Counted from the stretch's first letter, positions 6,677-13,801 are shown. The stretch: 14,152 bases of DNA from JALZHR01 sp036389695 (GCA_036389695.1 DASVWG010000213.1:1-14152); one strand, 5' to 3'. Program-made: numbers and translations. Notes: generated by a model from the letters alone, not told the origin.

Positions 6677-7576
6677 TTACTTTTTGATGACGTATTTCAG
6701 AACATATTGCCGGAGCCTGTCGCGGTTTTGTTTCAGATATTCGCCGTGGTCCTGCGCCAGCCCCGCGTCGGGCATCGCCAGCAGGATGAACGATTCGAGA
6801 TAGCCTTCGTCATTTAATTTCGACAAAAGCGAAAGCTGCTCGTTCGCGTTTTTCGCGTTCTTCTCTTTGAAAGCTTTCACGACGCCGCGCAGCGCTTCCG
6901 TTTCTTCCGCAAGGCTGTGGCGATAAGTTTTTTCCTTCGGAAAAGCTTTGGCAAATTTATCTCTGCGCCACAGCTCGCGCGTTGCGGCGTAAGCAGTCCA
7001 GGCGGTTGAGCCGTCTTCCGCGAGCGGATTTACGTTCAGGACGGCTTTGCCCTTTTCGTCAAATTTAATTTCGGGAATATTGATTGTCGGGTGCAGAATT
7101 CCGGTGTTTGTCACCTGCGCCCAATGAATCAAGCCTTCGACCGGAAAACGGCTGTAAGGCTCGACGATGTAAGCTTCAACCAGACGGTCGCGCGCTTCGT
7201 CGTATCTTTCCTGCTCCATCAAAGGCGTCGCCCAGCTGCGATAAGCCGTCTCGCGCAAAGGATTGATGGCGATTGCCTTTTGATACCAGATTTCGGCGTC
7301 GTCGTAACTGCCGGTCTGCACGTAAGCGTCGCCGGAAAAAAGCGCGGCTTCGTAGATGTTCGGGTCTAATTTTAAGGCTTTCTGATAAGCTGCGAGCGCG
7401 TTTTCGTATTCGCCCTGCGAAAAATACGTCTCGCCTTCGCGCATCAGATTTTCGGCTTCCTGATTTTTGGAATATTTTCCGTCTTCCGCCGATGCGGCAA
7501 AAGCCGCCAGCGAAGCGAGCGTCGTCAAGACAACTAAACGAAACAGTTTCAATTTCAGGCTTTTGTAGAACTTCAT
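6677..7576 (-). CDS. Exported tetratricopeptide-repeat protein
   Basis: The 299-residue product starts with a basic, hydrophobic signal peptide (about 1-30, ending AASAEDG). Three TPR units follow at about 39-72, 73-106 and 107-140. They show the expected GxxxxxxGxYxxAxxxYxxALxxxP pattern (for example GETYFSQGEYENALAAY). TPRs mediate protein-protein contact. Residues 150-299 form a mixed domain with a conserved-looking PTINIPEIKFDEKGK strand and helical segments, with no family I recognise. It is probably periplasmic or surface-exposed. The start has GAGA upstream. HemW ends 93 bases upstream on the same strand, so read-through from the purL promoter is possible. A strong terminator closes the gene on its 3' side. 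Confidence 0.85.
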   Translation of the reverse strand: MKFYKSLKLKLFRLVVLTTLASLAAFAASAEDGKYSKNQEAENLMREGETYFSQGEYENALAAYQKALKLDPNIYEAALFSGDAYVQTGSYDDAEIWYQKAIAINPLRETAYRSWATPLMEQERYDEARDRLVEAYIVEPYSRFPVEGLIHWAQVTNTGILHPTINIPEIKFDEKGKAVLNVNPLAEDGSTAWTAYAATRELWRRDKFAKAFPKEKTYRHSLAEETEALRGVVKAFKEKNAKNANEQLSLLSKLNDEGYLESFILLAMPDAGLAQDHGEYLKQNRDRLRQYVLKYVIKK

Positions 7577-7669
7577 ATTTTCTCTGGAATTTGTTCCCTT
7601 CGCGTCGGATGTATTTGATTGACGATATTCGTCCGAAGATTTTGCGTTACATATTTCAGATTTTTTTGA

Positions 7670-8833
7670 TTAAACAAACACGGCGAAAACTTCATTCGAA
7701 AACACGAAGCCTTTGCGCGTCAGCTTTAAAAAGTCCGCGTCAAATTCAATCAATCCCAAATCTTCCAGCCGCCGCAAATCTCCGGCGAACTTCGCGCGCA
7801 AATCGACGCCGAAACGATTTTCGTATTCGCCGAGCGGCAAGCCTCGCGTCAGGCGCAAGCGGAGAAAAGCGTATTCGGCGGAGAGCTGCTTGGCGGAAAG
7901 CTCGTTTTTTTCCGCGATTGGCGTTTGATTGTTTTCAATCAGCGAAACGTACCGGCTCGTGTCGCGCTCGTTTGCCCAGCGAAAGCGTTCGCCGTCAAAC
8001 GAATGCGCCGAAACGCCGAAAGCGTAAACCGGCTCGCACAGCCAGTATTTTGAATTGTGCCTTGAAGCAAAACCGGGCAGCGAAAAATTGGAAATCTCGT
8101 ATTGCGCGTAGCCTTTTTCAAACGTTTTGTCGAGCATCAATTCATACATTTCGCCCGCCAAATCTTCGTCCGGCTGTGGCTGGCGGCGGCTTCTGATTTG
8201 CTCGGCGAGCGGCGTGCCTTCGTGAATTTCCAGCAGATAAAGCGAAAGATGCTCGGGCTTTAACTTCAACGCTTCGTCCAGATTTCTTTCCCAATCGGCG
8301 AGCGTCTGGCGCGGCAATCCGGCGATTAAATCAAAGCTGACGTTTTCAAAATTCGCCCGCCGCAGCAGCTCGATAGTTTCCCGCACGTCCTCAGCCGTAT
8401 GCCGTCTGCCGAGCCTTTTTAGTTCGGTATTGTCAAAAGTCTGCGCGCCGAAACTGGCGCGATTGACGCCTAAATTTTTGTATTCTTTCAAGGTTTCGAG
8501 CGTCACGGTCGCCGGATTCATTTCCATCGTCAGCTCGATGTTTTTTTCGACAGAGAAACTTTTATAAATCGAATCGAGAATTTTTTCAAGCTGTCGCGGC
8601 GATAAAAGCGAAGGCGTCCCGCCGCCGAAATAGATTGTGTCAACTGCGTTGACGGTCTTCGGTCTTCGGTCTTCGGTCTTTGGAATTTGGAATTTGAAAT
8701 CTGAAATTTCTTTGACCAGCGCATTAACGTAGCGCTCGACGGTTTCCGCGTTTTTGAAAACGTCGGTCGCGAAATCGCAGTAAGAGCAGCGCGAGCGGCA
8801 AAAAGGAATGTGAAGATAAACACCGGCTTTCAT
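7670..8833 (-). CDS. hemW: Radical SAM heme chaperone HemW
   Basis: HemW is a HemN-like radical SAM protein that delivers heme in the cytosol; older annotation calls it an oxygen-independent coproporphyrinogen oxidase. The start at 8831-8833 gives MKAGVYLHIPFCRSRCSYCDF with the 4Fe-4S ligands C12, C16 and C19 (CX3CX2C). IYFGGGTPSLL is at 67-77, followed by EMNPATV and FDLIAGLPRQT. HNSKYW and AHSF lie in the C-terminal half. A GTG at 8879-8881 could extend the protein by 16 residues. I prefer the ATG because it gives the family N-terminus and avoids a 37-base overlap with purL. Length (387) is normal. Residues about 43-60 (KFQIPKTEDRRPKT) are encoded by a heptamer array in the linker before the GGGTP strand. 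The start has no clear Shine-Dalgarno and lies 11 bases after the purL stop codon, suggesting translational coupling. Confidence 0.94.
   Translation of the reverse strand: MKAGVYLHIPFCRSRCSYCDFATDVFKNAETVERYVNALVKEISDFKFQIPKTEDRRPKTVNAVDTIYFGGGTPSLLSPRQLEKILDSIYKSFSVEKNIELTMEMNPATVTLETLKEYKNLGVNRASFGAQTFDNTELKRLGRRHTAEDVRETIELLRRANFENVSFDLIAGLPRQTLADWERNLDEALKLKPEHLSLYLLEIHEGTPLAEQIRSRRQPQPDEDLAGEMYELMLDKTFEKGYAQYEISNFSLPGFASRHNSKYWLCEPVYAFGVSAHSFDGERFRWANERDTSRYVSLIENNQTPIAEKNELSAKQLSAEYAFLRLRLTRGLPLGEYENRFGVDLRAKFAGDLRRLEDLGLIEFDADFLKLTRKGFVFSNEVFAVFV
8654..8709. repeat. In-frame heptamer array inside hemW
   Basis: Eight 7-base units lie end to end on the plus strand: GGTCTTC three times, GGTCTTT, GGAATTT twice, GAAATCT and GAAATTT. 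Read on the hemW strand they are GAAGACC- and AAATTCC-type units. They encode residues 43-60 of HemW, including KTEDRRPKT, without a stop or frame loss. The array lies in a surface linker just before the VDTIYFGGGTP strand, where HemW proteins vary. Confidence 0.92.
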
Positions 8834-8844
8834 ATTTTTCGAGT

Positions 8845-11106
8845 CTAAGTTTCGAGTTGATTTTCGAGCGAAGTTTTCCACGCCGTTTCAAGCTCTGAAA
8901 CCGAAGCGGAAACGACTTCTTCGTCGTTGAAGGTGATTTTCAAATCCGCGTCGGTAACGCCTCCGATGAGTCGAAACGGGCAGTCGTTATCTACGGCAAT
9001 CGCCTGGACTTGATTCAGCTTTTCAAGCGGAAAACTGATAATAATTCTCGAAGGCGATTCGCTGAAAAGATGCGTCGCCGCGTCGAGATTTTCGTCTCTC
9101 AAATAAATTTCCGCGCCGGTTGCCGCGCGATTCAACGACGAAAAACAGCTTTCGGCAAGCGCCACAGCCAAGCCGCCGTCCGAGCAGTCGTGCGCCGAAT
9201 TTATCAGAAACCGGTCGGCAAGTCCCAGACAAGTTTCCTGCACGCGCCGCTCCAAATCCAAATCGAGCGCGGGAACTTCGCCGTTTTCGATTAGCTCGTC
9301 GGTCGTCAAACCTAAAATCGTCTGCTCGTATTCGCTCGCCGCCAAATCATTTTTCGTTTCGCCGAGAAGCGCAATCAAATCGCCCTCGTTTTTAAAACCC
9401 TGTGTGATGATTTTCCGCGCGTCTTCGATGAGTCCGACCATTCCGATTGTCGGCGTCGGCAAAATTCCGCGCCCTTCGGTTTCGTTATAGAAAGAAACGT
9501 TGCCGGAAACAATCGGCGTTTCAAATGCTTCGCAAGCCTCTTTCATTCCGTCCACGACTTCCGAAAACGACCACATCACTTCCGGTCTTTCGGGCGAAGC
9601 GAAATTCAGGCAATTCGTCACGGCAATCGGGCGCGCGCCGACGCAAGACACGTTTCGCGCCGCTTCGGCGACGATTAATTTCGCCCCTTCGCGCGGATTA
9701 ATCGCCGCGAATTTTCCGTTTCCGTCAAGGCACATCGCGATAGCGCGCCGCGTTTCCTTCACGCGCACGACCGCCGCGTCCGCGCCCGGCAAAACCGCCG
9801 TATTGGTGCGAACCATATGGTCATACTGCTCGTAAACCCAGTGCTTTGAACAAATATTCGGTGAAGCCAGAAGCATTTTTAAAGCTTCGTTTTGGTCTTC
9901 GGTCTTCGGTCTTCGGTCTTCGGTCTTCGACTTTGGACTTTGGACTTTGGACTTTGGACTCATTGGTCTTTCGTATTTCGGCGCTTCGTCCGTCACGGCG
10001 TCAACCGGCAAATCGGCTTCGAGATTTCCGTTGTGAAAAACTTTCAGGCGATTTCCTTCGACGACGCGACCGACGACGACCGCGTCCAATTCCCATTTAT
10101 TGAAAATCTCGACAATCTGTTTTTCGCGTCCTTTATGCGCGACAATCAACATTCGTTCCTGCGATTCGGACAGCATCATTTCATACGCCGTCATTCCCGT
10201 TTCGCGTTGCGGAACGAGCGTTAAATCAAGCTCCAAACCCGTTCCGGCACGCGCCGCCATTTCGACCGAAGAAGACGTTAAGCCAGCCGCGCCCATATCC
10301 TGAATGCCTTCAATCGCTCCCGAACGCATCGCTTCCAGACACGCTTCGAGCAGAAGCTTTTCCAGAAACGGGTCGCCGACCTGCACGGTCGGGCGTTTTT
10401 CCAGCGCTTCGTCGTCAAACTCGGCGCTCGCCATCGTCGCGCCGTGAATGCCGTCGCGTCCGGTTTTCGCGCCGACATACAAAACCGGATTGCCGACGCC
10501 CGAAGCCTTGCCGAAAAAGATTTGGTCTTTGCGCACGATGCCCAAGGCGAAGGCGTTGACGAGCGGGTTCAGATTATACGCCTCGTCGAAAACGACTTCG
10601 CCGCCGACCGTCGGAACGCCGAAGCAGTTTCCGTAATGCGCGATTCCATCAACGACGCCTTTTAAAATTGATTTGTTGCGGCTGCCGTGTTTTTTATTGC
10701 TCAAATGACCGAAACGCAAAGAATTCATCGCGGCAATCGGGCGCGCGCCCATCGTGAAAACGTCGCGCAAAATTCCGCCGACGCCGGTTGCCGCGCCTTG
10801 AAACGGCTCGATAAACGACGGGTGATTGTGCGATTCGACCTTGAAAGCCACGCACCAATCGTCGCCGATATCGACGACGCCCGCGTTTTCGCCCGGCGGA
10901 ACGATAACCCGCTCGCCCTCGGTCGGAAGGCGTTTCAGATGAACGCGCGAGGATTTGTAACTGCAATGCTCAGACCACATCACGGAAAAAATTCCGAGCT
11001 CGGTCAGCGACGGCTCGCGTCCCATTATTTTCAGAATTTTCTCGTATTCTTCGGCAGTTAGGTTGTGTTCGGCGACGATTTCGGGCGTGATTTTTGTTTC
11101 GGTCAT
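8845..11106 (-). CDS. purL: Phosphoribosylformylglycinamidine synthase subunit PurL
   Basis: PurL is the ATP-dependent catalytic subunit that converts FGAR to FGAM in purine biosynthesis, using ammonia from the PurQ glutaminase bridged by PurS. At 753 residues it is the small (PurS/PurQ-dependent) type. Visible landmarks are WSEHCSYKS with catalytic H47, FKVESHNHPS at 88-97, GAATGVGGILRDVFTMGARP, GGEVVFDEAYNLNPLVNA and GIQDMGAAGLTSSSVEMA. ASPNICSKHWVYEQYDHMV starts the second half, which also has DCSDGGLAVALAE. The linker between the two halves (residues 383-405, SPKSKVQSPKSK then TEDRRPKTEDQ) is encoded by a heptamer array. purQ and purS are not in the window. The start codon has no clear Shine-Dalgarno, but a good promoter sits 34 bases upstream. 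hemW follows 11 bases after the stop. Confidence 0.97.
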   Translation of the reverse strand: MTETKITPEIVAEHNLTAEEYEKILKIMGREPSLTELGIFSVMWSEHCSYKSSRVHLKRLPTEGERVIVPPGENAGVVDIGDDWCVAFKVESHNHPSFIEPFQGAATGVGGILRDVFTMGARPIAAMNSLRFGHLSNKKHGSRNKSILKGVVDGIAHYGNCFGVPTVGGEVVFDEAYNLNPLVNAFALGIVRKDQIFFGKASGVGNPVLYVGAKTGRDGIHGATMASAEFDDEALEKRPTVQVGDPFLEKLLLEACLEAMRSGAIEGIQDMGAAGLTSSSVEMAARAGTGLELDLTLVPQRETGMTAYEMMLSESQERMLIVAHKGREKQIVEIFNKWELDAVVVGRVVEGNRLKVFHNGNLEADLPVDAVTDEAPKYERPMSPKSKVQSPKSKTEDRRPKTEDQNEALKMLLASPNICSKHWVYEQYDHMVRTNTAVLPGADAAVVRVKETRRAIAMCLDGNGKFAAINPREGAKLIVAEAARNVSCVGARPIAVTNCLNFASPERPEVMWSFSEVVDGMKEACEAFETPIVSGNVSFYNETEGRGILPTPTIGMVGLIEDARKIITQGFKNEGDLIALLGETKNDLAASEYEQTILGLTTDELIENGEVPALDLDLERRVQETCLGLADRFLINSAHDCSDGGLAVALAESCFSSLNRAATGAEIYLRDENLDAATHLFSESPSRIIISFPLEKLNQVQAIAVDNDCPFRLIGGVTDADLKITFNDEEVVSASVSELETAWKTSLENQLET
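9894..9960. repeat. In-frame heptamer array inside purL
   Basis: On the plus strand there are five GGTCTTC units (9894-9928), then four GACTTTG units and GACT (9929-9960), all in one unbroken 7-base register. On the purL strand these read GACCGAA and AGTCCAA. They encode residues 383-405, two copies of an SPKSK motif followed by KTEDRRPKTED. The array sits in the linker between the two homologous halves of PurL, a part where length varies between species. Confidence 0.94.
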
Positions 11107-11139
11107 CTGTTTATTTACGGTGTAGAAAATGAAACAGAT

Positions 11140-11168
11140 ATTTTAACTTTTTAAGTTTTGCGTGTCGA
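11140..11168 (-). promoter_or_regulatory. Sigma70-type promoter of purL-hemW
   Basis: On the minus strand, TCGACA (11168-11163, five of six bases of TTGACA) is followed after 17 bases by TAAAAT (11145-11140, five of six of TATAAT). This places transcription start about 25 bases before the purL ATG. No riboswitch-sized leader fits in that space. Confidence 0.65.
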
Positions 11169-11178
11169 ATCCGAGAGC

Positions 11179-11222
11179 AAAAAAGAAAGACGCGAAGCGT
11201 GAAGCTTAAGCGCCTTTCTTTT
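11179..11222 (-). terminator. Terminator hairpin between the DinB gene and purL
   Basis: AAAAGAAAGACGC (11181-11193) pairs with GCGCCTTTCTTTT (11210-11222) with one mismatch, around a 16-base loop. On the minus strand the stem runs into TTTTTT (11184-11179). It should stop transcription of the DinB-family gene before purL. It could work in both directions, since the right arm itself ends in TTCTTTT. Confidence 0.65.
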
Positions 11223-11265
11223 AAAAGAGATGCTAAATAAAAATAAAAAGTGTGGGCTGTAAAGC

Positions 11266-11359
11266 GTGTCAGCAGCCCGACCGTGAGGAAGGGCTTTCTT
11301 TTAGATTAAAAAGCTTTCGCTTCAGATGAAGCCCTTGCTCACGCGCGGGCTACTGACAC
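11266..11359. repeat. REPIN-like inverted repeat (two REP-type arms)
   Basis: The left arm starts GTGTCAGCAGCCCGACCGTG at 11266 and runs to 11297. The right arm, 11328-11359, is its reverse complement with five mismatches in 32. Each arm itself is an imperfect palindrome (AGCCC ... GGGCT), so it can fold alone or with its partner. The 30-base centre contains a small hairpin (AAGCTTTCGCTT). Paired, inverted palindromic units of this size are typical of REPIN/REP elements. No RAYT transposase gene is in the window. It lies 16 bases beyond the stop codon of the DinB-family gene. Confidence 0.8.
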
Positions 11360-11375
11360 GGATTTCCGATAAAAC

Positions 11376-11876
11376 TCAAGCCATCGCGGGCATCCCAAGC
11401 GCCTGCCATTCTTCTTTCGCCGGACCGTAAACGCCCGCCACCGGCAAGCCCGCCTGCCGCATCAGGACGGTTATCTGCCCGCGATGATGCGTCTGGTGAA
11501 CCAGCAGATAGCCGAGCGTCTCGCCGCGCCGCCACGTTTCGCCGTAGAGATTGTCTTCCTGCATCAAAGTCTCGTCCGTCCAGTTTTTCGCGACTTCTTC
11601 GCCGACGGATTTCGCGCCCGTTTCAAAGGCGGAAATGATTTCCGAAACCGTCTCAGGTGCGGCGGTTTCGTAACTCGGCACGTCGATTTTCAAACCGGCG
11701 TGACCGAGCATTTCGCCGAGCGTCGTCACGAGATGCCACGCCAGAAAACCAATCGAGCGCCCGTCTTCGGTCACTTTCTGATTCAGCGATTCGTCGGTTA
11801 AATGGTTAAAAAGTTTGATGGTTGATTCGGCTTCATAGCCCCAAGCTTTCTGGAAATCTTCGATTTTACGAAACAT
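11376..11876 (-). CDS. DinB/YfiT-like putative metalloenzyme
   Basis: This 166-residue cytosolic protein has the four-helix DinB fold signature. Predicted metal ligands are H48 (GFLAWHLV), H127 and H131 (LLVHQTHHRGQ). Family members are thiol-dependent metalloenzymes or damage- and stress-induced proteins of mostly unknown substrate, and several use low-molecular-weight thiols. Length is normal. The start is supported by AAGGGTGA eight bases before the ATG (11874-11876). A candidate extended -10 promoter lies about 50 bases upstream. It appears to be a single-gene unit, closed by the REPIN-like repeat and the hairpin at 11179-11222. Confidence 0.9.
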   Translation of the reverse strand: MFRKIEDFQKAWGYEAESTIKLFNHLTDESLNQKVTEDGRSIGFLAWHLVTTLGEMLGHAGLKIDVPSYETAAPETVSEIISAFETGAKSVGEEVAKNWTDETLMQEDNLYGETWRRGETLGYLLVHQTHHRGQITVLMRQAGLPVAGVYGPAKEEWQALGMPAMA

Positions 11877-11922
11877 AATTTTTCACCCTTTCAAGTTTGG
11901 ATTTGTATTGCAGGAGTGAAAC

Positions 11923-11931
11923 ATTGTATCA
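11923..11931 (-). promoter_or_regulatory. Candidate extended -10 promoter of the DinB-family gene
   Basis: TGATACAAT on the minus strand (11931-11923) combines the TGn extension with a five-of-six -10 box. No convincing -35 is seen, which extended -10 promoters can lack. Start of transcription would be near 11916, giving a leader of about 40 bases. Confidence 0.45.
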
Positions 11932-11977
11932 CGAATTTGACAGAAAAACTATTAAAATTATATTAAGTTTTCGGTAA

Positions 11978-12907
11978 TTAATTCGTTTTCCGATTGGGCA
12001 AGATAAGCGTAAGCTCGGTGACGTCGGGCGGATAGTTTAGCGGCGTGAGACTTTGAATTTTTTTCAAAACATCTTCTCCAAATTTTTTCAGTATTTCCGC
12101 TTCGGAGATTGAATTGTATCCTTTTATATATTCGATTACATTTATCATATTAAGGGAAGCCATCTCCAACTTTATTCCGTAGCCTCCGGTAATTGCTACT
12201 GAACGCCGCGTGGAATAATTAGTTTTTAAAATTATTTTTCCTGCGGCTAAATCTTTTTTGGCGTCCAGTTTGCCCCTTTCAAAAGCATTCTTTGGCTGGG
12301 GCGGATTTAAAGTTTTATCAATCTCGGCGCGCACCGTTTCAAGCTTGATTTTTCCCTGCCGGATGTAAGCTTGATTGCCGCTCGCGTCATACAAAATCGT
12401 GAACGGCAGCGCGCCCTGCCAGTCTTTTGAAACCAGCGTCACGGCTTCGCTTTCGTCGGCGGTTTTCAACAGATAAGCGGGCATTTCGGCTTTCATCCGC
12501 GCCAGAAATTTCGGTACGTCGCCGTTGATTTCCGAAAGATAATCCATGGAAATCGTTATAAAATCGATTTTTCCTTTGTAATCATCGTTGAGTTTCACGA
12601 GTTCGGGAAATTCTTCGCGGCACGGGTCGCACCACGTCGCCCAGAAATTAATCAGCAGAGGCTTGGCGTTTTCGCCCTCGCGTTTTAAAAGATTTTTCAG
12701 CCCGACCGCGTCAATCTGCGTGACTTTCGGCAGATTCGGTTGAGCGACAATGCGTTTCTTCGGCGGAGTTTTCTTTTTTGCGACGCGTGAAGCAGTTTTG
12801 CGGCGCGTTTGGGCTTGATTCTCAACAGAAAAAATCTGGGCGAAAACGAAAATCAGCCCGCCGAAAAGAAATACGATTTTCGCTTTCGCCCAGACGGAAT
12901 TTTTCAT
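11978..12907 (-). CDS. TlpA-like exported thioredoxin with unusual C-terminal extension
   Basis: Residues 1-32 form a signal peptide or membrane anchor. A basic stretch (TRRKTASRVAKKKTPPKKR) follows. A TlpA/ResA-type thioredoxin domain covers about 62-205, with redox pair C93/C96 in FWATWCDPCREEFPEL and cis-proline P168 in ALPFTILYD. It should reduce or exchange disulfides outside the cytoplasm. Residues 208-309 form an extra domain (KLDAKKDLAAGKIILKTNYS, then YGIKLEMASLNMINVIEYIKGYNSISEAEILKKFG). I cannot assign it. Its DNA, about 12040-12300, is clearly more AT-rich than the thioredoxin part. The stop codon of the upstream redoxin gene is six bases before the ATG, and the gap itself is the ribosome-binding site (AAGGGT), so the two are translationally coupled. 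Confidence 0.88.
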   Translation of the reverse strand: MKNSVWAKAKIVFLFGGLIFVFAQIFSVENQAQTRRKTASRVAKKKTPPKKRIVAQPNLPKVTQIDAVGLKNLLKREGENAKPLLINFWATWCDPCREEFPELVKLNDDYKGKIDFITISMDYLSEINGDVPKFLARMKAEMPAYLLKTADESEAVTLVSKDWQGALPFTILYDASGNQAYIRQGKIKLETVRAEIDKTLNPPQPKNAFERGKLDAKKDLAAGKIILKTNYSTRRSVAITGGYGIKLEMASLNMINVIEYIKGYNSISEAEILKKFGEDVLKKIQSLTPLNYPPDVTELTLILPNRKTN

Positions 12908-12913
12908 ACCCTT

Positions 12914-13504
12914 TTAGTTTTTCTCAAGGCGTTTAATCGAGCAGCCGACGGCGTTGGTCGAAGTTTTCGCAATCGGCTTGCCAGCCATTTTCGCCTCGAC
13001 CGCGTCCTGCAGATAATTGCTCGTCACGTTGCCGCCCGAACGGTCGTTGTCGATCGCGCCTTTGTAGAGAAGCTTGTTGTTCTCGTCAAAGAAATAAATT
13101 TCCGGCGTCACGTTTGCGCCCAATTTGTCGGCGAGCACGTTTCCTTTATCAATCAGCACCGTAAAATCGTAATTTTCCGTGGCGTGCGATTTCACCCATT
13201 CGAGCGATTCGGTCGCGTTCGAATTGATGCCGACGACGTTGATGCCTTTCGCCTTGTAGCTTTTGGCAAAAGCGGCGATGCGCGCGTTGTAGCCTTTAAC
13301 GACCGGGCATTGCGCCGAAAGAAAAACCAGAATCGTGCCCTTTTCGCCTTTCAATTTGCTGAAAGACTGCTCCGTTCCGTTAATATCGGTTAATTTAAAA
13401 TCTTCCAAAACCGTTCCGATGGCGAAATCGCCCGCGCTTCCGACGTTTGCCAGGCTGACAAACAGAACGAGCGCCAAAACAAACAGAATACTTTTACGCT
13501 TCAT
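12914..13504 (-). CDS. Exported redoxin (AhpC/TSA-thioredoxin-like)
   Basis: This 196-residue protein has a signal peptide (1-24, ending VGSAGD) and a thioredoxin fold. VFLSAQCPVVKGYNARI carries C66 at the position of the peroxiredoxin/thioredoxin active-site cysteine. The second CXXC cysteine is missing (CPVV). P134 in NVTPEIYFFDENNKLLYKG is the cis-proline. A second cysteine, C188 in AVGCSIKR near the C-terminus, is also seen in relatives I recall and could be the resolving cysteine. It probably acts as an extracytoplasmic thiol peroxidase or disulfide handler, with the adjacent TlpA-like protein as a plausible reducing partner (inference). AAGGAGT before the ATG is a strong ribosome-binding site. 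A candidate promoter is at 13543-13572. Confidence 0.88.
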   Translation of the reverse strand: MKRKSILFVLALVLFVSLANVGSAGDFAIGTVLEDFKLTDINGTEQSFSKLKGEKGTILVFLSAQCPVVKGYNARIAAFAKSYKAKGINVVGINSNATESLEWVKSHATENYDFTVLIDKGNVLADKLGANVTPEIYFFDENNKLLYKGAIDNDRSGGNVTSNYLQDAVEAKMAGKPIAKTSTNAVGCSIKRLEKN

Positions 13505-13542
13505 AAATTTTTACTCCTTTTTAGAACGAATGCGATGCTGCC

Positions 13543-13572
13543 ATTTTAACAGTCGGGCAGCCGTAACGACAA
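13543..13572 (-). promoter_or_regulatory. Candidate sigma70-type promoter of the redoxin-TlpA operon
   Basis: On the minus strand, TTGTCG (13572-13567) and TAAAAT (13548-13543) are 18 bases apart. Boxes match consensus at four and five of six positions. The start would lie about 30 bases before the redoxin ATG, just upstream of its AAGGAGT. Confidence 0.5.
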
Positions 13573-13683
13573 GTTTATGACATATTTACGCGCGCGAAAT
13601 CGCAAAGGTTTCACGCGCCTGAAAATTACCGCTGAAACTTTGATGCGCGACTCAAACTTTCTGGCTAAAAATTTCCAAACCAA

Positions 13684-13692
13684 TGCTATAAT
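13684..13692 (+). promoter_or_regulatory. Candidate extended -10 promoter of the Ser/Thr kinase gene
   Basis: TGCTATAAT on the plus strand is a perfect -10 with the TGn extension. No good -35 is seen. The implied leader is about 100 bases (to 13801) and contains a short CGGG/CCCG pairing near 13710-13732, but no riboswitch I recognise. Together with the minus-strand promoter at 13543-13572 it accounts for the 297-base gap 13505-13801, where I see no gene. Confidence 0.5.
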
Positions 13693-13801
13693 GCCGACAA
13701 ATCCTGAAACGGGTCAGAACCGGTCGCCCGCAAATCTTAAAAATGCGCCTACTGTTCGGTGAAATAACTTCGCATTGTAAAGCAATTTTCGCAATCAAAA
13801 A

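Noticed and set aside
7273..8196. Long plus-strand frame of about 307 codons
   Set aside because: It runs antisense through hemW and the TPR gene, has an Arg/Ser/Ala-rich composition typical of an antisense shadow, and no recognisable domain.
8834..8881. GTG start at 8881 for a 403-residue HemW
   Set aside because: The extra 16 residues overlap the end of purL and are not family-like. The ATG at 8833 gives the expected N-terminus.
9894..9960. Repeat array considered as a CRISPR
   Set aside because: The units are 7 bases and directly adjoining with no spacers, and they are part of the purL reading frame.
13577..13762. Plus-strand frame of 61 codons in the divergent intergenic region
   Set aside because: It has no ribosome-binding site, overlaps the candidate kinase promoter and has no recognisable motif.
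13693..13801. Kinase leader considered as a riboswitch
   Set aside because: Only one short CGGG/CCCG pairing is visible and no known riboswitch core could be matched by eye.
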